DNA of 64,000 nucleotides from Lachnospiraceae bacterium. Lineage in GTDB: Bacteria; Bacillota; Clostridia; Lachnospirales; Lachnospiraceae. Shown in pieces: positions 45,306 to 54,469 of this stretch. The notes under the pieces are model-generated. The model was given only the letters and a program-made list of their open reading frames with translations, did not search any database and was not told where the DNA came from. Each line of letters begins with the position of its first letter. Position 1 is the first letter of the stretch. Made by a program: the position numbers and the translations under genes. The DNA lies in the NCBI GenBank assembly GCA_910575835.1, contig CAJTGB010000017.1, positions 36,616 to 100,615 on the forward strand. The letters are read 5' to 3'.

Positions 45306-45363
45306 ATTCATTATTATAATAAAAAAGTTCTCTTATTGATATTTCCAATAAACCGCAGCCAAA

Positions 45364-45396
45364 AACACCGCAGACCCTCCTCAGATCTGCGGTGTT
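45364..45396 (-). terminator. terminator of the opp-cyclophilin operon
   Basis: Perfect 11-bp stem AACACCGCAGA (45364-45374) with TCTGCGGTGTT (45386-45396), followed on the minus strand by a T-run (TTTTT including the stem end). Confidence 0.85.
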
Positions 45397-45408
45397 CCCT
45401 TATATGCC

Positions 45409-45894
45409 CTATTCTTCAATTACAATCCGTGTGATTACCGGCATCTCTACAGGCTTGTTCCAGGTCTCGGCCCCGTAGGTCGGAAGCTTCGCAATAGCAT
45501 CGAGTACCTCGAACCCGGCGCTCATCTCCCCGAAAGCCGCATACCGGCCGTCCAGCTTATGAGCATCCTTATGAACGACAAAAAACTGCGTTCCCGCCGT
45601 ATCAGGATCGTCGTCCCTCGCCATAGACAGCGCGCCTCTCTTGTGCTGGATCGGATTGGGAATTCCGTTCTCCTCAAATTCCCCTTTGATATGCCATTCG
45701 CTGTCTGTCATGATATCATTATCCGGGGAGCCTGACTGGATCACATAATCCTCCACGATCCGGCACCACGCAAGTCCGTCATAGAACCCGCTTTTAGCCG
45801 TATCCACAAAATTCTTGACCGTGATCGGCGCAAGGTCCGGGAACAGGTCAAAGACCATATCCCCGAAGCCTTCCGTCGTAATAACGCACCTCAA
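45409..45894 (-). CDS. peptidyl-prolyl cis-trans isomerase (cyclophilin type)
   Basis: 161-aa cytosolic cyclophilin that speeds proline isomerisation. Core seen in ITVKNFVDTAKSGFYDGLAWCRIVEDYVIQSG, GALSMARDDDPDTAGTQFFVV and AFGEMSAGFEVLDAI. The active-site FHR of strong cyclophilins reads WCR here, a common bacterial change. Probable start is TTG 45894, just after AGGAGAGGATA. It follows oppA by 9 bp, so is transcribed with the Opp system. Confidence 0.9.
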   Translation of the reverse strand: MRCVITTEGFGDMVFDLFPDLAPITVKNFVDTAKSGFYDGLAWCRIVEDYVIQSGSPDNDIMTDSEWHIKGEFEENGIPNPIQHKRGALSMARDDDPDTAGTQFFVVHKDAHKLDGRYAAFGEMSAGFEVLDAIAKLPTYGAETWNKPVEMPVITRIVIEE

Positions 45895-45903
45895 TATCCT
45901 CTC

Positions 45904-47577
45904 CTACTTTTCAAGAACCTTCGCGTTCTTGAAATAGATGTTAGAGGATGACGTCATATATACGCCTTCTACATAATCCTTAAGCAGGATGTTGTTGGAC
46001 TTATAGTACAGGGCAAGTACCGGATAGTCTGCTGATACCAGCTCGTCAGCCTGTTTTACCAGTTCGCCGAACTTCGCCGGATCCTTCTCTACCTTCGCCT
46101 GGTCTACGATCGCATCATAATCCGGGTTGCTGTAGAAGCTGTTGTTCGTCACATCATCTGTGTAAAGCAGAGGAAGGAAGCTCATCGGATTCACATAGTC
46201 CGCACTCCATCCCATAGCTGCTACTTCATAGTTGCCGTTCTGTACATCATCATAGAATACAGCCCAGTCAGCGGAGCTAACTTCTACCTTGATTCCAAGG
46301 TTCTGCTCCCACATCTCCTTGATCGCCTCTGCGATCTTCTTCACATTGTCATCAGAATAGAAAGATAACTGTACGGTCGGGAATCCCTCTCCGTCTGGGT
46401 ATCCGGCGTCCGCAAGCGCTTTCTTAGCGCCCTCCACGTCTGCTGTAGAAGACAGGCCGAAGTCAGGACGTCCCTCTGTCAGATCCTTGCCGTCTACCAC
46501 ATAACCAGGTGCATAGAAGCTGTATGCCGGCTCTCCGTCAACCTGAGCCACATTATTGATCAGGGCCTCACGGTCGATCGCCAGGTTCAGCGCCTTTCTT
46601 ACCAGCGGATCATCATACGGCTCTACAGAGCAGTTGATATCATAATATACAGTACCGTAGCTTGGAGCTGTGTATACGCCCGCGTTATCTGCCTTCAGCC
46701 GTGCGATATCGCTGGACGGGATCGTTCTTACACCGTCAACCTCGCCGTTCTCATAAGCTGTCAGTGCGGTTGCAACATCCAGGATGTAACGGTAGGTAAG
46801 CTTCTCCAGCGTTACATTCTCTGCATCCCAGTAGTTTTCATTCTTCTCAAGGGTGAAGCTCTCTTTCTCCTTCATCTCCGTTACCTTGAACGGACCGTTG
46901 CCGATATATGATTCAGCAGATGTTGTCCACTTATCTCCGTTCGCCTCGATCGTTGCCTCCTGTACAGGGAAATATACCCACATACTTACCAGGTCAACAA
47001 AGAACGGGCAGGACTCCTTCAGCGTGAATTCCAACGTCTGGTCGTCCACTGCCTTGATTCCTATATCTTCTGCCTTCTTCTCTCCGTTGTAGAATTCTTC
47101 TGCATTTACCACATAATCAGAGATCATGTTCACATACTGTGCGGCAGTATCCGGTGTCAGGACACGCAGGGCTGCGTATACATAGTCATTCGCTGTAAGA
47201 TCGCTTCCGTCGCTCCACTTAAGCCCGTCTCTCAGATGGAATGTATAGACAGTAAGGTCGTCGTTAGATTCCCATGACTCAGCATTGCCCGGCACGACCT
47301 CACCGGCTTCATTATAGGTTACAAGTCCTTCAAAACAGTTAACCAAAAACGGGGTCGCGAATGAATTGTTCGTAACCGTCGGGTCGATAGTATCCGGCTC
47401 ATTGCTCAGGACAAAGGTCATCTCCTGCGCGCCTGCCGCTTCTCCTTTTGCTTCCTCTTCTGTGTTCTCCTGCACATCATCAATAGTCTGCGGCTCCTGT
47501 TCCTTGCCGCCGCAGCCTGCCAGCACTGCCGTACACATCATACTCAGCACCAGAAGAAGGCTCAGCCTCTTTTTCAT
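45904..47577 (-). CDS. oppA: oligopeptide-binding lipoprotein OppA
   Basis: 557-aa substrate-binding protein (SBP family 5) of the Opp peptide importer. Lipobox LAGC with lipid Cys22, acidic linker, then the family 5 signature YTFHLRDGLKWSDGSDLTANDYVYA. Other marks: NIDRE-like LNLAIDREALI and GWSADYVNP. It catches peptides outside and passes them to OppBC. ATG 47577 follows AAGGAGGAGAC; the frame is open to 47646 only by chance. Unusually the binding protein is last of the five opp genes. Confidence 0.92.
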   Translation of the reverse strand: MKKRLSLLLVLSMMCTAVLAGCGGKEQEPQTIDDVQENTEEEAKGEAAGAQEMTFVLSNEPDTIDPTVTNNSFATPFLVNCFEGLVTYNEAGEVVPGNAESWESNDDLTVYTFHLRDGLKWSDGSDLTANDYVYAALRVLTPDTAAQYVNMISDYVVNAEEFYNGEKKAEDIGIKAVDDQTLEFTLKESCPFFVDLVSMWVYFPVQEATIEANGDKWTTSAESYIGNGPFKVTEMKEKESFTLEKNENYWDAENVTLEKLTYRYILDVATALTAYENGEVDGVRTIPSSDIARLKADNAGVYTAPSYGTVYYDINCSVEPYDDPLVRKALNLAIDREALINNVAQVDGEPAYSFYAPGYVVDGKDLTEGRPDFGLSSTADVEGAKKALADAGYPDGEGFPTVQLSFYSDDNVKKIAEAIKEMWEQNLGIKVEVSSADWAVFYDDVQNGNYEVAAMGWSADYVNPMSFLPLLYTDDVTNNSFYSNPDYDAIVDQAKVEKDPAKFGELVKQADELVSADYPVLALYYKSNNILLKDYVEGVYMTSSSNIYFKNAKVLEK

Positions 47578-47670
47578 AATATTGTCTCCTCCTTTATAAT
47601 GGATTATTGAACCAGCCGCCTCCGGCCGGTCTGATCTATGCTCCAAGACACCGTATCTGTACTGTTATCC

Positions 47671-47682
47671 GACCGATCGGTC
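47671..47682. promoter_or_regulatory. palindrome GACCGATCGGTC between oppF and oppA
   Basis: 12-bp perfect palindrome in the only sizeable gap (140 bp) of the opp cluster. Such sequences are typical TetR-family operators, but it could also be a mild RNA hairpin that tunes oppA expression. Confidence 0.3.
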
Positions 47683-47717
47683 AACTATAAGCCCAGATAT
47701 CCGTGCCGAGAAACCTT

Positions 47718-48677
47718 TTAATATAGATGGCACGCAACCATATGGCCGCCGCCTGCATCCTTCATCTGCGGCTTGACCTCGCTGCACTCCGGCTTCGCAA
47801 ACGGGCAGCGCGTATGAAACCTGCATCCTGCGGGCGGGTGGATCGGGCTTGGGATATCTCCCTCTATGCCGCTCTTCTCCTTCTGCCTTGCAAGCCTGGG
47901 GTTCGCGATCGGAATACTGCCCAACAGCCCCTTTGTATAGGGATGGAGCGGATTATCATAGATCTCGTTGGATTCGCAGATCTCCACCAGATGTCCCAGG
48001 TACATGACTCCCACCTCATCCGACACATAACGCACCATAGACAGGTCATGCGCGATAAACAGGTAGGATAATCCCTTCTCCTCCTGGAAATCCTTCAGAA
48101 GGTTGATGACCTGCGCCTGAATCGATACGTCCAGCGCCGAGATCGGCTCGTCGCAGATAACCAGCTCCGGCTTTAAGATCAGCGCCCTGGCGATCCCTAC
48201 CCTCTGTCTCTGTCCTCCCGAGAACTCATGGGCATACCGGTTGGCATGCTCCTTCGTAAGTCCCACCCATTCGAGCATCGGGTATACCAGCTCATTGGCC
48301 GCTTCCTTCTTGTTCACGATACCATGAGCGATCAGCGGCTCCGCAATAATGTCTCTCACCGTCATTCTTGCGTTCAGGGAAGCATACGGATCCTGGAATA
48401 TCATCTGCATCTTCCTTCGAAGCGGTTTCAGTTCTTTTTGCTTCATATTCGTAATGTCCGTTCCATCAAGAACAACCTGTCCGGCCGTCACGTCATACAT
48501 ACGGATAATGGTTCTTGCACAGCTTGATTTCCCGCATCCAGACTCGCCCACCAGCCCCAGCGTCTTCCCTCTCGCGAGCGTGAAGCTGACGCCGTCCACC
48601 GCGTGAACCACCTGCTTGCCGCCTGCTTTAAAATGTTTTGTAAGGTCCCTGACCTCCAGTATATTCTGATTACTCAT
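47718..48677 (-). CDS. oppF: oligopeptide ABC transporter ATPase OppF
   Basis: 319-aa ATPase: Walker A GESGCGKSS (about 40-48), signature FSGGQRQR, Walker B LVICDEPISALD, and the C-terminal oligopeptide-type extension with the HTRCPFA Cys/His stretch. Pairs with OppD. TAGGAGTAATT precedes ATG 48677, 8 bp after oppD. Confidence 0.94.
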   Translation of the reverse strand: MSNQNILEVRDLTKHFKAGGKQVVHAVDGVSFTLARGKTLGLVGESGCGKSSCARTIIRMYDVTAGQVVLDGTDITNMKQKELKPLRRKMQMIFQDPYASLNARMTVRDIIAEPLIAHGIVNKKEAANELVYPMLEWVGLTKEHANRYAHEFSGGQRQRVGIARALILKPELVICDEPISALDVSIQAQVINLLKDFQEEKGLSYLFIAHDLSMVRYVSDEVGVMYLGHLVEICESNEIYDNPLHPYTKGLLGSIPIANPRLARQKEKSGIEGDIPSPIHPPAGCRFHTRCPFAKPECSEVKPQMKDAGGGHMVACHLY

Positions 48678-48685
48678 AATTACTC

Positions 48686-49699
48686 CTATCTCCGAAACGG
48701 ATTGTGCTCATCAGCCGGCGCGTCCGGATACTGCAGAAAGCATCTGGTCCTGTGGCCTTCTCCCAGTTCTATGAACTCCGGCAATTCCTGGGCACATATT
48801 TTTCTCGCATAAGGACATCTCGGCGCAAACGGACACCCCACGGGCGGATTCGTCATATCCGGCGGCGAACCGGGAATCGGCATCAGCCGCACGCTCTTAT
48901 CCTGCTTGATATCCGGGATCGATTCCAACAATCCCATCGTGTACGGATGCCCCGGCTTCTCAAAGATATCGTCGATCGACGCCTCCTCCATCACCAGACC
49001 GCCGTACATTACGATCACGCGGTCGCACAGCTCCGCCACGACTCCGAGATCATGAGTGATGAATATTATACTTGTCCCATATTCCTTCTCCAGCTCCCTG
49101 AGCTGATGAAGGATCTGGTCCTGAATCGTCACGTCCAGCGCCGTAGTCGGTTCGTCCGCGATCAGAAGCTCCGGCTTATTCGCCAAAGCCATGGCGATCA
49201 TGACTCTCTGGCGCATTCCGCCGGAGAATTCATGCGGAAAACACTTGTATCTCTTCTCCGGCTCTGGAATCCGCACCCGGGAAAACAGCTCCAGAACTTC
49301 CTTCTTAACATCCTCTTTCTTCCGTTCAGGATGATGCTCCAGGATCATCTCGGCCACCTGGGTGCCCACCGGGATCAGCGGATTCAGCGAAGACATAGGA
49401 TCCTGGAATATCATGGAGATCTTCTCTCCTCGTATCCCCCGCATCTCCTTCTTCGATACACCGATCAGATTCTTTCCTTCAAATTCAATGCTTCCTTCCT
49501 TGATGACAGCCGTATCCGCCAGAAGCCGCAGGATAGACATAGAAGTCACGCTCTTACCGCTGCCTGACTCACCCACGATGCCAAGGATCTCTCCCTTGTT
49601 CACGGCAAGGCTTACGCCCCGGACAGCCTGCACCTCTCCGTTGCTGGTCATAAAAGAAGTCTTCAGATTCTCTATTTTTAAAATTGGTTCCATGCTCAT
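48686..49699 (-). CDS. oppD: oligopeptide ABC transporter ATPase OppD
   Basis: 337-aa ATPase: Walker A GESGSGKSV (about 41-49), signature FSGGMRQR, Walker B LLIADEPTTALD, and C-terminal CPFAPRCPYARKIC with the four Cys of the oligopeptide-type extension. AGGAGGGCAAA precedes ATG 49699. In operon order oppB-C-D-F-A. Confidence 0.94.
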   Translation of the reverse strand: MSMEPILKIENLKTSFMTSNGEVQAVRGVSLAVNKGEILGIVGESGSGKSVTSMSILRLLADTAVIKEGSIEFEGKNLIGVSKKEMRGIRGEKISMIFQDPMSSLNPLIPVGTQVAEMILEHHPERKKEDVKKEVLELFSRVRIPEPEKRYKCFPHEFSGGMRQRVMIAMALANKPELLIADEPTTALDVTIQDQILHQLRELEKEYGTSIIFITHDLGVVAELCDRVIVMYGGLVMEEASIDDIFEKPGHPYTMGLLESIPDIKQDKSVRLMPIPGSPPDMTNPPVGCPFAPRCPYARKICAQELPEFIELGEGHRTRCFLQYPDAPADEHNPFRR

Positions 49700-49708
49700 T
49701 TTGCCCTC

Positions 49709-50860
49709 CTACTTTTTAAGCTTCGGATCCAGCGCATCACGCAGTCCGTCTCCCACAAAGTTAAACGCAAACATGATCAGACAGATCACAAGCGCAGGTA
49801 TGAAGAGCTGATACGGACAGGAACGAAGATTCTCCGTCGCGTCGTTGCACATCGTTCCAAGACTTGCCAGCGGAGGCTGAAGCCCGATACCCAGGAAACC
49901 AAGGAACGCCTCCATGAAGATCGCCGAAGGGATCAGCATGGTGACCGTAACCAGGATCGATCCCATCGCATTAGGGATCAAATGCTGAAGCAGGATCGTC
50001 TTCGTAGAAGAACCGATCGTCTTCGCTGCCAATACGAACTCCTGCTCTCTTAAGCTTAAGACCTGTCCTCTGACAACTCTCGCCATATCTACCCAATATA
50101 CAGTACCTAACGCCACGATAATACTCTTAAGGCCTGTCCCGAGCACGACCATGATCAGGATGACATAGAGTGTCAGGGGGATCGTGCTGATGATATCCAC
50201 GATACGCATCATCACCGTATCCACCGTGCCGCCCGCATATCCCGATATGCCGCCGAAGATAATACCGATCACCAGATTCACAAGCACCGCCACAAACGCT
50301 ACCATAAGAGACACCCGCGTACCGTACATCAGCCTTGTTAAGATGTCTCTTCCCAGACTGTCCGTACCAAGCGTGTAGGACTTATTGAACACGTGCGCCG
50401 CGGGATACAGCACACGCGTCTCAGGATCCGCCATCATGTACGGCTTCGTGCCGTAATACAGCGCAACCTCCGTGCCGTTGCAGTCGAAGATCGTCATAGA
50501 AGATTCGGATTCCTCCCGCACCTTCTTAAGCTGGCCTCCAAGCGTACCGTCCTTATTCACCCACACCACCTTAAGCGACTGAGTGATATACATATAACCC
50601 GTTCCGTCCGGCGCTTCATACACCTTCATCCGGGGCGGGATATTCACCAGTTCAAGATTCTGAGCTGAATAACTGTATTTCGTAAAATACGGTCCGGCCA
50701 GCGCAAACAACAGCAGCAGAATGATGATCACAAATCCTGCGATCGCCGTCGGCTTATGCCGGAACCTGAACCACACATCTCCTGCAAATGTCCGGTTCTT
50801 TTTCCATAACTTCTCACGGTCCTCGTTGGAGGACTCAAGCATTTCCCATTTATTCTCCAT
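49709..50860 (-). CDS. oppC: oligopeptide ABC transporter permease OppC
   Basis: 383-aa permease with one N-terminal segment, a long outer loop (about 75-170) and a five-segment core with the EAA stretch REQEFVLAAKTIGSSTKTILLQHLIPN. The DSLGRDILTRLMYG stretch is typical of OppC. ATG 50860 (MENKWEMLESSNEDR) is preferred, about 10 bases after AGGAG; earlier ATGs overlap oppB and lack a ribosome site, so the true start could still be 50887. Confidence 0.9.
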   Translation of the reverse strand: MENKWEMLESSNEDREKLWKKNRTFAGDVWFRFRHKPTAIAGFVIIILLLLFALAGPYFTKYSYSAQNLELVNIPPRMKVYEAPDGTGYMYITQSLKVVWVNKDGTLGGQLKKVREESESSMTIFDCNGTEVALYYGTKPYMMADPETRVLYPAAHVFNKSYTLGTDSLGRDILTRLMYGTRVSLMVAFVAVLVNLVIGIIFGGISGYAGGTVDTVMMRIVDIISTIPLTLYVILIMVVLGTGLKSIIVALGTVYWVDMARVVRGQVLSLREQEFVLAAKTIGSSTKTILLQHLIPNAMGSILVTVTMLIPSAIFMEAFLGFLGIGLQPPLASLGTMCNDATENLRSCPYQLFIPALVICLIMFAFNFVGDGLRDALDPKLKK

Positions 50861-50879
50861 CGTATCCGTTCTCCTGTCC

Positions 50880-51797
50880 TTAGTCATATTTGATTCTCGG
50901 GTCAATCAGGCAGTAAAAGACATCCACGATAAATACCATGGCAAGAAGGAATGTCGCATAGAAAACTGTCACACCCATGATCGTAGTATAATCTCTCATT
51001 GAAACACTGTTGACAAAATGAACGCCGAGCCCCGGAACCGCAAAGATCTTCTCCACAACAAAGCTTCCTGTCAGCAGATTGGCGACCGTAGGGCCAAGAA
51101 CCGTGATGACCGGAATCAAAGCGTTGCGAAGCGCGTGCTTGAAGATCACCTTCGGCTCCGCCAGTCCCTTCGCCCTTGCCGTCCTGATGTAATCCTGACC
51201 CATGACCTCCAGAAGGCTTGACCTCATCTGTCTTGCCAGATAGCTGACCGAATACCCTCCAAGCGTAATGACAGGCAATATGTAGCCCTTCCAGGAATCC
51301 AGTCCGAAGCTTGGCAGCGCCCCCATCCTGAAAGAAAATATGTAGATCAGCATGGATGCAATGACAAAGGACGGAATGGTGACTCCTATCGTAGCGACCG
51401 CCATGACCAGCATGTCCTGCCACTTGCCGTTCTTCACGGCAGCAAGAATCCCCATCGGAATCGAAGCAAGAACTACGAAAATGATCGTGATGCCTCCAAG
51501 CTTCCCGGACACCGGAAAACCATTGGCAATAAAATCATTGACCGTCTTCCCTGTAAATTTATAGGAAGGGCCGAAATCTCCGTGGAGAAGTCCCTTCAAA
51601 TAGTCAAAAAATTGCTTGGGAAGCGGATCATCCAGATGATACTTCGCATTCAGCGCCGCCTCTACTTCTTCGCTTAAGTTCCGGTCACTGGTGAACGGAC
51701 CTCCCGGCACGGCGTGCATGATCACGAACGTCACAAGAATGATCAGAAATAGCGCTACCAGCATTAATCCCAACCGTTTTGCAAAATACCGAACCAT
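50880..51797 (-). CDS. oppB: oligopeptide ABC transporter permease OppB
   Basis: 305-aa permease with six membrane segments. N-terminal MVRYFAKRLGLMLVALFLII, the PGGPF loop and EAA motif YIRTARAKGLAEPKVIFKHALRN are OppB/DppB hallmarks. First gene of the operon. CAGGGGGAATAAC precedes ATG 51797. Confidence 0.94.
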   Translation of the reverse strand: MVRYFAKRLGLMLVALFLIILVTFVIMHAVPGGPFTSDRNLSEEVEAALNAKYHLDDPLPKQFFDYLKGLLHGDFGPSYKFTGKTVNDFIANGFPVSGKLGGITIIFVVLASIPMGILAAVKNGKWQDMLVMAVATIGVTIPSFVIASMLIYIFSFRMGALPSFGLDSWKGYILPVITLGGYSVSYLARQMRSSLLEVMGQDYIRTARAKGLAEPKVIFKHALRNALIPVITVLGPTVANLLTGSFVVEKIFAVPGLGVHFVNSVSMRDYTTIMGVTVFYATFLLAMVFIVDVFYCLIDPRIKYD

Positions 51798-51831
51798 TGT
51801 TATTCCCCCTGTTATAAAACTTTATTTTATA

Positions 51832-51861
51832 AATATAACCTTACTTATAATGAATTGTCAA
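51832..51861 (-). promoter_or_regulatory. opp operon promoter
   Basis: Minus strand TTGACA (51861-51856), 18-bp spacer, TATATT (51837-51832), 35 bp before oppB. Confidence 0.7.
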
Positions 51862-51929
51862 TATAATTCGGAATTTACTGAAATTAGTCTTTTATCTAAA
51901 TTACAGCATTGAAGTATTTTAAACTCAGA

Positions 51930-51959
51930 TTGACGCAGGTTTCTCTAATATAGTATAAT
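51930..51959 (+). promoter_or_regulatory. promoter of the AI-2E-family/metA unit
   Basis: TTGACG (51930-51935), 18-bp spacer, TATAAT (51954-51959), 33 bp before TTG 51993. Divergent from the opp promoter. Confidence 0.7.
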
Positions 51960-51992
51960 AACCGTATCTGTGATAAAGAAAGGTTGATAGAA

Positions 51993-53375
51993 TTGAGTAA
52001 AGAAGAACCAACACTGGAGAATCCTATGCCAGAGAATCCGGCGCCGGAGAATCCAGACGAGATAAAAGAACCGGACAAGGCGCATTATTTTAACCGGCCC
52101 AAGCTCGGCAAGGGCGGGCCGTCCAAGCTCCGGCAGCAGTTCAGCAGAGGGATGACCTTCTTCCTGGTGATAGCAGCCAGCCTGCTGTTCTATTTTGCTT
52201 TGCTGCGCCTTACGAATCTGTCAGAAGGATTTCAGGATATATTCCGCGTACTCAAGCCGGTTGTATACGGATGCGTATTCGCATATCTGCTGAATCCCAT
52301 TGTCAAGCAGGTGGATCAACATCTGGTTCCCGTATTGCAGCAGAAGCTTAAGAAGCCTGGCCAGGCCGAGAGAGCTTCGCGCGGAATCGGGATCTTTGCG
52401 GCGATCGTCCTTCTGCTCGTATTGATCGTAACACTGTGCAATCTCCTGATCCCGGAATTATACGCCAGTATCCGCAACCTGGTCATGACGCTTCCCAAGC
52501 AGTTAAACGACCTTGTATCCGAGTTAAGCGAGGTAAAACTGGACGAATCGACCACCAGTACGCTTATCAAGACAGGTATGAAGGAAGGTACGGATATGCT
52601 GCTTGACTGGCTTCGGACAGACCTTATGGCACAGGCCAACGAGCTGATGTCCAATCTGACCGTCGGCGTGCTGAATATCTTAAGCGAAGTATTCAACGCA
52701 GTGATCGGACTGATCATCTCGGTCTACATCCTATTCAGCAAGGAGACCTTCGTCCGCCAGTCGAAGAAATGCGTCTATGCGCTGTTATCCGCAAGACACG
52801 CGAATATGATACTCCACCTGACGGTAAAGAGCAACGAGATCTTCGGCGGATTTATCATCGGCAAGCTGATCGACTCCGTGATCATCGGCGTACTGTGCTT
52901 CATAGGACTGTCGATACTTAAGATGCCCTATACTATGCTAGTCAGCGTGATCGTCGGCGTAACGAATGTTATACCGTTCTTCGGCCCTTATATCGGCGCG
53001 GTTCCAAGCACCATACTCATCATGCTTGCGAGTCCGATCCAGGGAGTGTATTTCATTATATTTATCCTGCTGCTGCAGCAGTTTGACGGCAATATCCTTG
53101 GTCCTAAGATCTTGGGCAATTCTACGGGACTGTCCGCCTTCTGGGTTATCGTGGCGATCCTGCTTGGCGGAGGGCTCTTTGGGTTCGCGGGAATGGTCAT
53201 GGGAGTTCCGACATTCGCGGTACTGTACTATATTATCCAGATGATCATCAACAACCGGCTGGAACGCAAGAAGCTGCCGTCGCCTTCCGAATATTACGAT
53301 ACAATGAGTTATGTGGATGATGATGGTGTATACTATCATTCCAAAGAGACAGACACGCTGTCCGACAGAACATAG
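51993..53375 (+). CDS. AI-2E family transporter
   Basis: About 460-aa membrane protein of the AI-2E family (PF01594; autoinducer export or Na+/H+ antiport in studied members, otherwise unknown). Pro/Glu-rich N-terminus with PENP repeats (residues 5-30), then about eight membrane segments with the conserved [18 protein letters not shown] and [17 protein letters not shown]. Start TTG 51993 is 9 bases after AAAGG; TTG 51984 touches that site. Followed by metA after 17 bp. Confidence 0.88.
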   Translation: MSKEEPTLENPMPENPAPENPDEIKEPDKAHYFNRPKLGKGGPSKLRQQFSRGMTFFLVIAASLLFYFALLRLTNLSEGFQDIFRVLKPVVYGCVFAYLLNPIVKQVDQHLVPVLQQKLKKPGQAERASRGIGIFAAIVLLLVLIVTLCNLLIPELYASIRNLVMTLPKQLNDLVSELSEVKLDESTTSTLIKTGMKEGTDMLLDWLRTDLMAQANELMSNLTVGVLNILSEVFNAVIGLIISVYILFSKETFVRQSKKCVYALLSARHANMILHLTVKSNEIFGGFIIGKLIDSVIIGVLCFIGLSILKMPYTMLVSVIVGVTNVIPFFGPYIGAVPSTILIMLASPIQGVYFIIFILLLQQFDGNILGPKILGNSTGLSAFWVIVAILLGGGLFGFAGMVMGVPTFAVLYYIIQMIINNRLERKKLPSPSEYYDTMSYVDDDGVYYHSKETDTLSDRT

Positions 53376-53392
53376 AAAAGGAGATAAGGATC

Positions 53393-54313
53393 ATGCCGAT
53401 CAGAGTTCAGAATAACCTTCCGGTGAAAGAGATACTGGAACAGGAGAATATATTTGTTATGGATGAGCACCGGGCAACCCATCAGGACATCCGTCCGATC
53501 AAGATCGGGCTCCTCAACCTGATGCCGCTTAAGGAGGACACGGAGCTTCAGATTTTAAGATCGCTGTCGAATACGCCTCTCCAGGTGGATGTCGTATTTG
53601 TGACGGTATCGACCCATGAATCGAAGAATACGCCCACCAGCCATTTGAACCAGTTTTATCAGAGGTTCAGCAAGATCCGCAGCGAGAAATTCGACGGGTT
53701 TATCATTACCGGCGCCCCGGTAGAACAGATGCCCTTCAAGGACGTAGATTACTGGGAAGAATTAAAAGAAATCATGGAATGGAGCAAGACACACGTGACC
53801 TCCACGCTGCATCTGTGCTGGGGCGCGCAGGCCGGAATCTATTATCACTACGGGATCGATAAGGTTCCGGTAGACAAGAAGGTGTTCGGCGTATTCTGGC
53901 ACAAGGTGATGAACCGCAAGATCCCCCTTGTCCGCGGATTCGACGATGTATTCCTTGCCCCCCATTCCCGGCATACAGAGGTTCCGATGGACCGGATACG
54001 TGCAGAAAAGCGTCTGACGGTACTGGCAGAATCAGAAGAGGCGGGCCTGTTCCTGGCTATGGCAAAGGACGGACGGCAGATCTTCGTCATGGGCCACCCC
54101 GAGTACGACCGGGTAACACTGGACGGCGAATACAGGCGGGATCAGTCGAAGGGTCTTCCCATTGAGATTCCGAAGAATTATTATGTAGACGACGATCCAG
54201 AGAATAAGCCTCTGCTCACCTGGCGGGCGACGGCCAATAACCTGTATACCAACTGGCTCAATTACTATGTGTACCAGGTAACGCCGTATGACCTGTACGG
54301 AACGCCGTTTTAA
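53393..54313 (+). CDS. metA: homoserine O-acyltransferase MetA, acetyl-CoA type
   Basis: 306-aa enzyme activating homoserine for methionine synthesis, glutamine-amidotransferase-like fold. Nucleophile Cys142 in [11 protein letters not shown]; catalytic His and Glu in VMGHPEYD. Residue 111 is Glu (ITGAPVE), which in studied MetA proteins selects acetyl-CoA; Gly there selects succinyl-CoA. So homoserine O-acetyltransferase is the better name although the family is usually labelled succinyltransferase. AAAAGGAGATAAGGATC precedes the start. Cotranscribed with the AI-2E-family gene; last chromosomal gene before the mobile element. Confidence 0.95.
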   Translation: MPIRVQNNLPVKEILEQENIFVMDEHRATHQDIRPIKIGLLNLMPLKEDTELQILRSLSNTPLQVDVVFVTVSTHESKNTPTSHLNQFYQRFSKIRSEKFDGFIITGAPVEQMPFKDVDYWEELKEIMEWSKTHVTSTLHLCWGAQAGIYYHYGIDKVPVDKKVFGVFWHKVMNRKIPLVRGFDDVFLAPHSRHTEVPMDRIRAEKRLTVLAESEEAGLFLAMAKDGRQIFVMGHPEYDRVTLDGEYRRDQSKGLPIEIPKNYYVDDDPENKPLLTWRATANNLYTNWLNYYVYQVTPYDLYGTPF

Positions 54314-54346
54314 GCCAGTATTTGCAAGGGATTCGGCGTTTTTCTC
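54301..54346 (+). terminator. possible metA terminator
   Basis: AACGCCG (54301-54307) pairs with CGGCGTT (54334-54340), followed by TTTCTC. The loop is long (26 nt) and the stem includes the last codons of metA. AACGCCG occurs again at 54457-54463. Confidence 0.45.
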
Positions 54347-54370
54347 TTACTTTTCAAAAGTCATATTTTT

Positions 54371-54456
54371 TATAAAATACTATAAAATTCTATAAAATTT
54401 GATGGCTAAAGTGTGTAAAAAGTGTGTAGTAAATCTTTTGAAAAGTGTGTAGTAAA
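54371..54456. other. left end of the element: integrase arm-type repeats
   Basis: Three 10-bp-spaced TATAAAAT units (54371-54400), then GTGTGTA at 54411, 54422 and 54445; the last two lie in 16-bp copies of AAAAGTGTGTAGTAAA, 23 bp apart. Clustered short direct repeats next to int are typical arm-type integrase sites, as in Tn916. The attachment core should be near here; the other end is not in the window. Confidence 0.45.
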
Positions 54457-54469
54457 AACGCCGTGCCAA

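Noticed and set aside
26825..51797. Peptide-use region as a genomic island
   Set aside because: No integrase, repeats or base-composition change at either edge; it looks like normal chromosome for this group.
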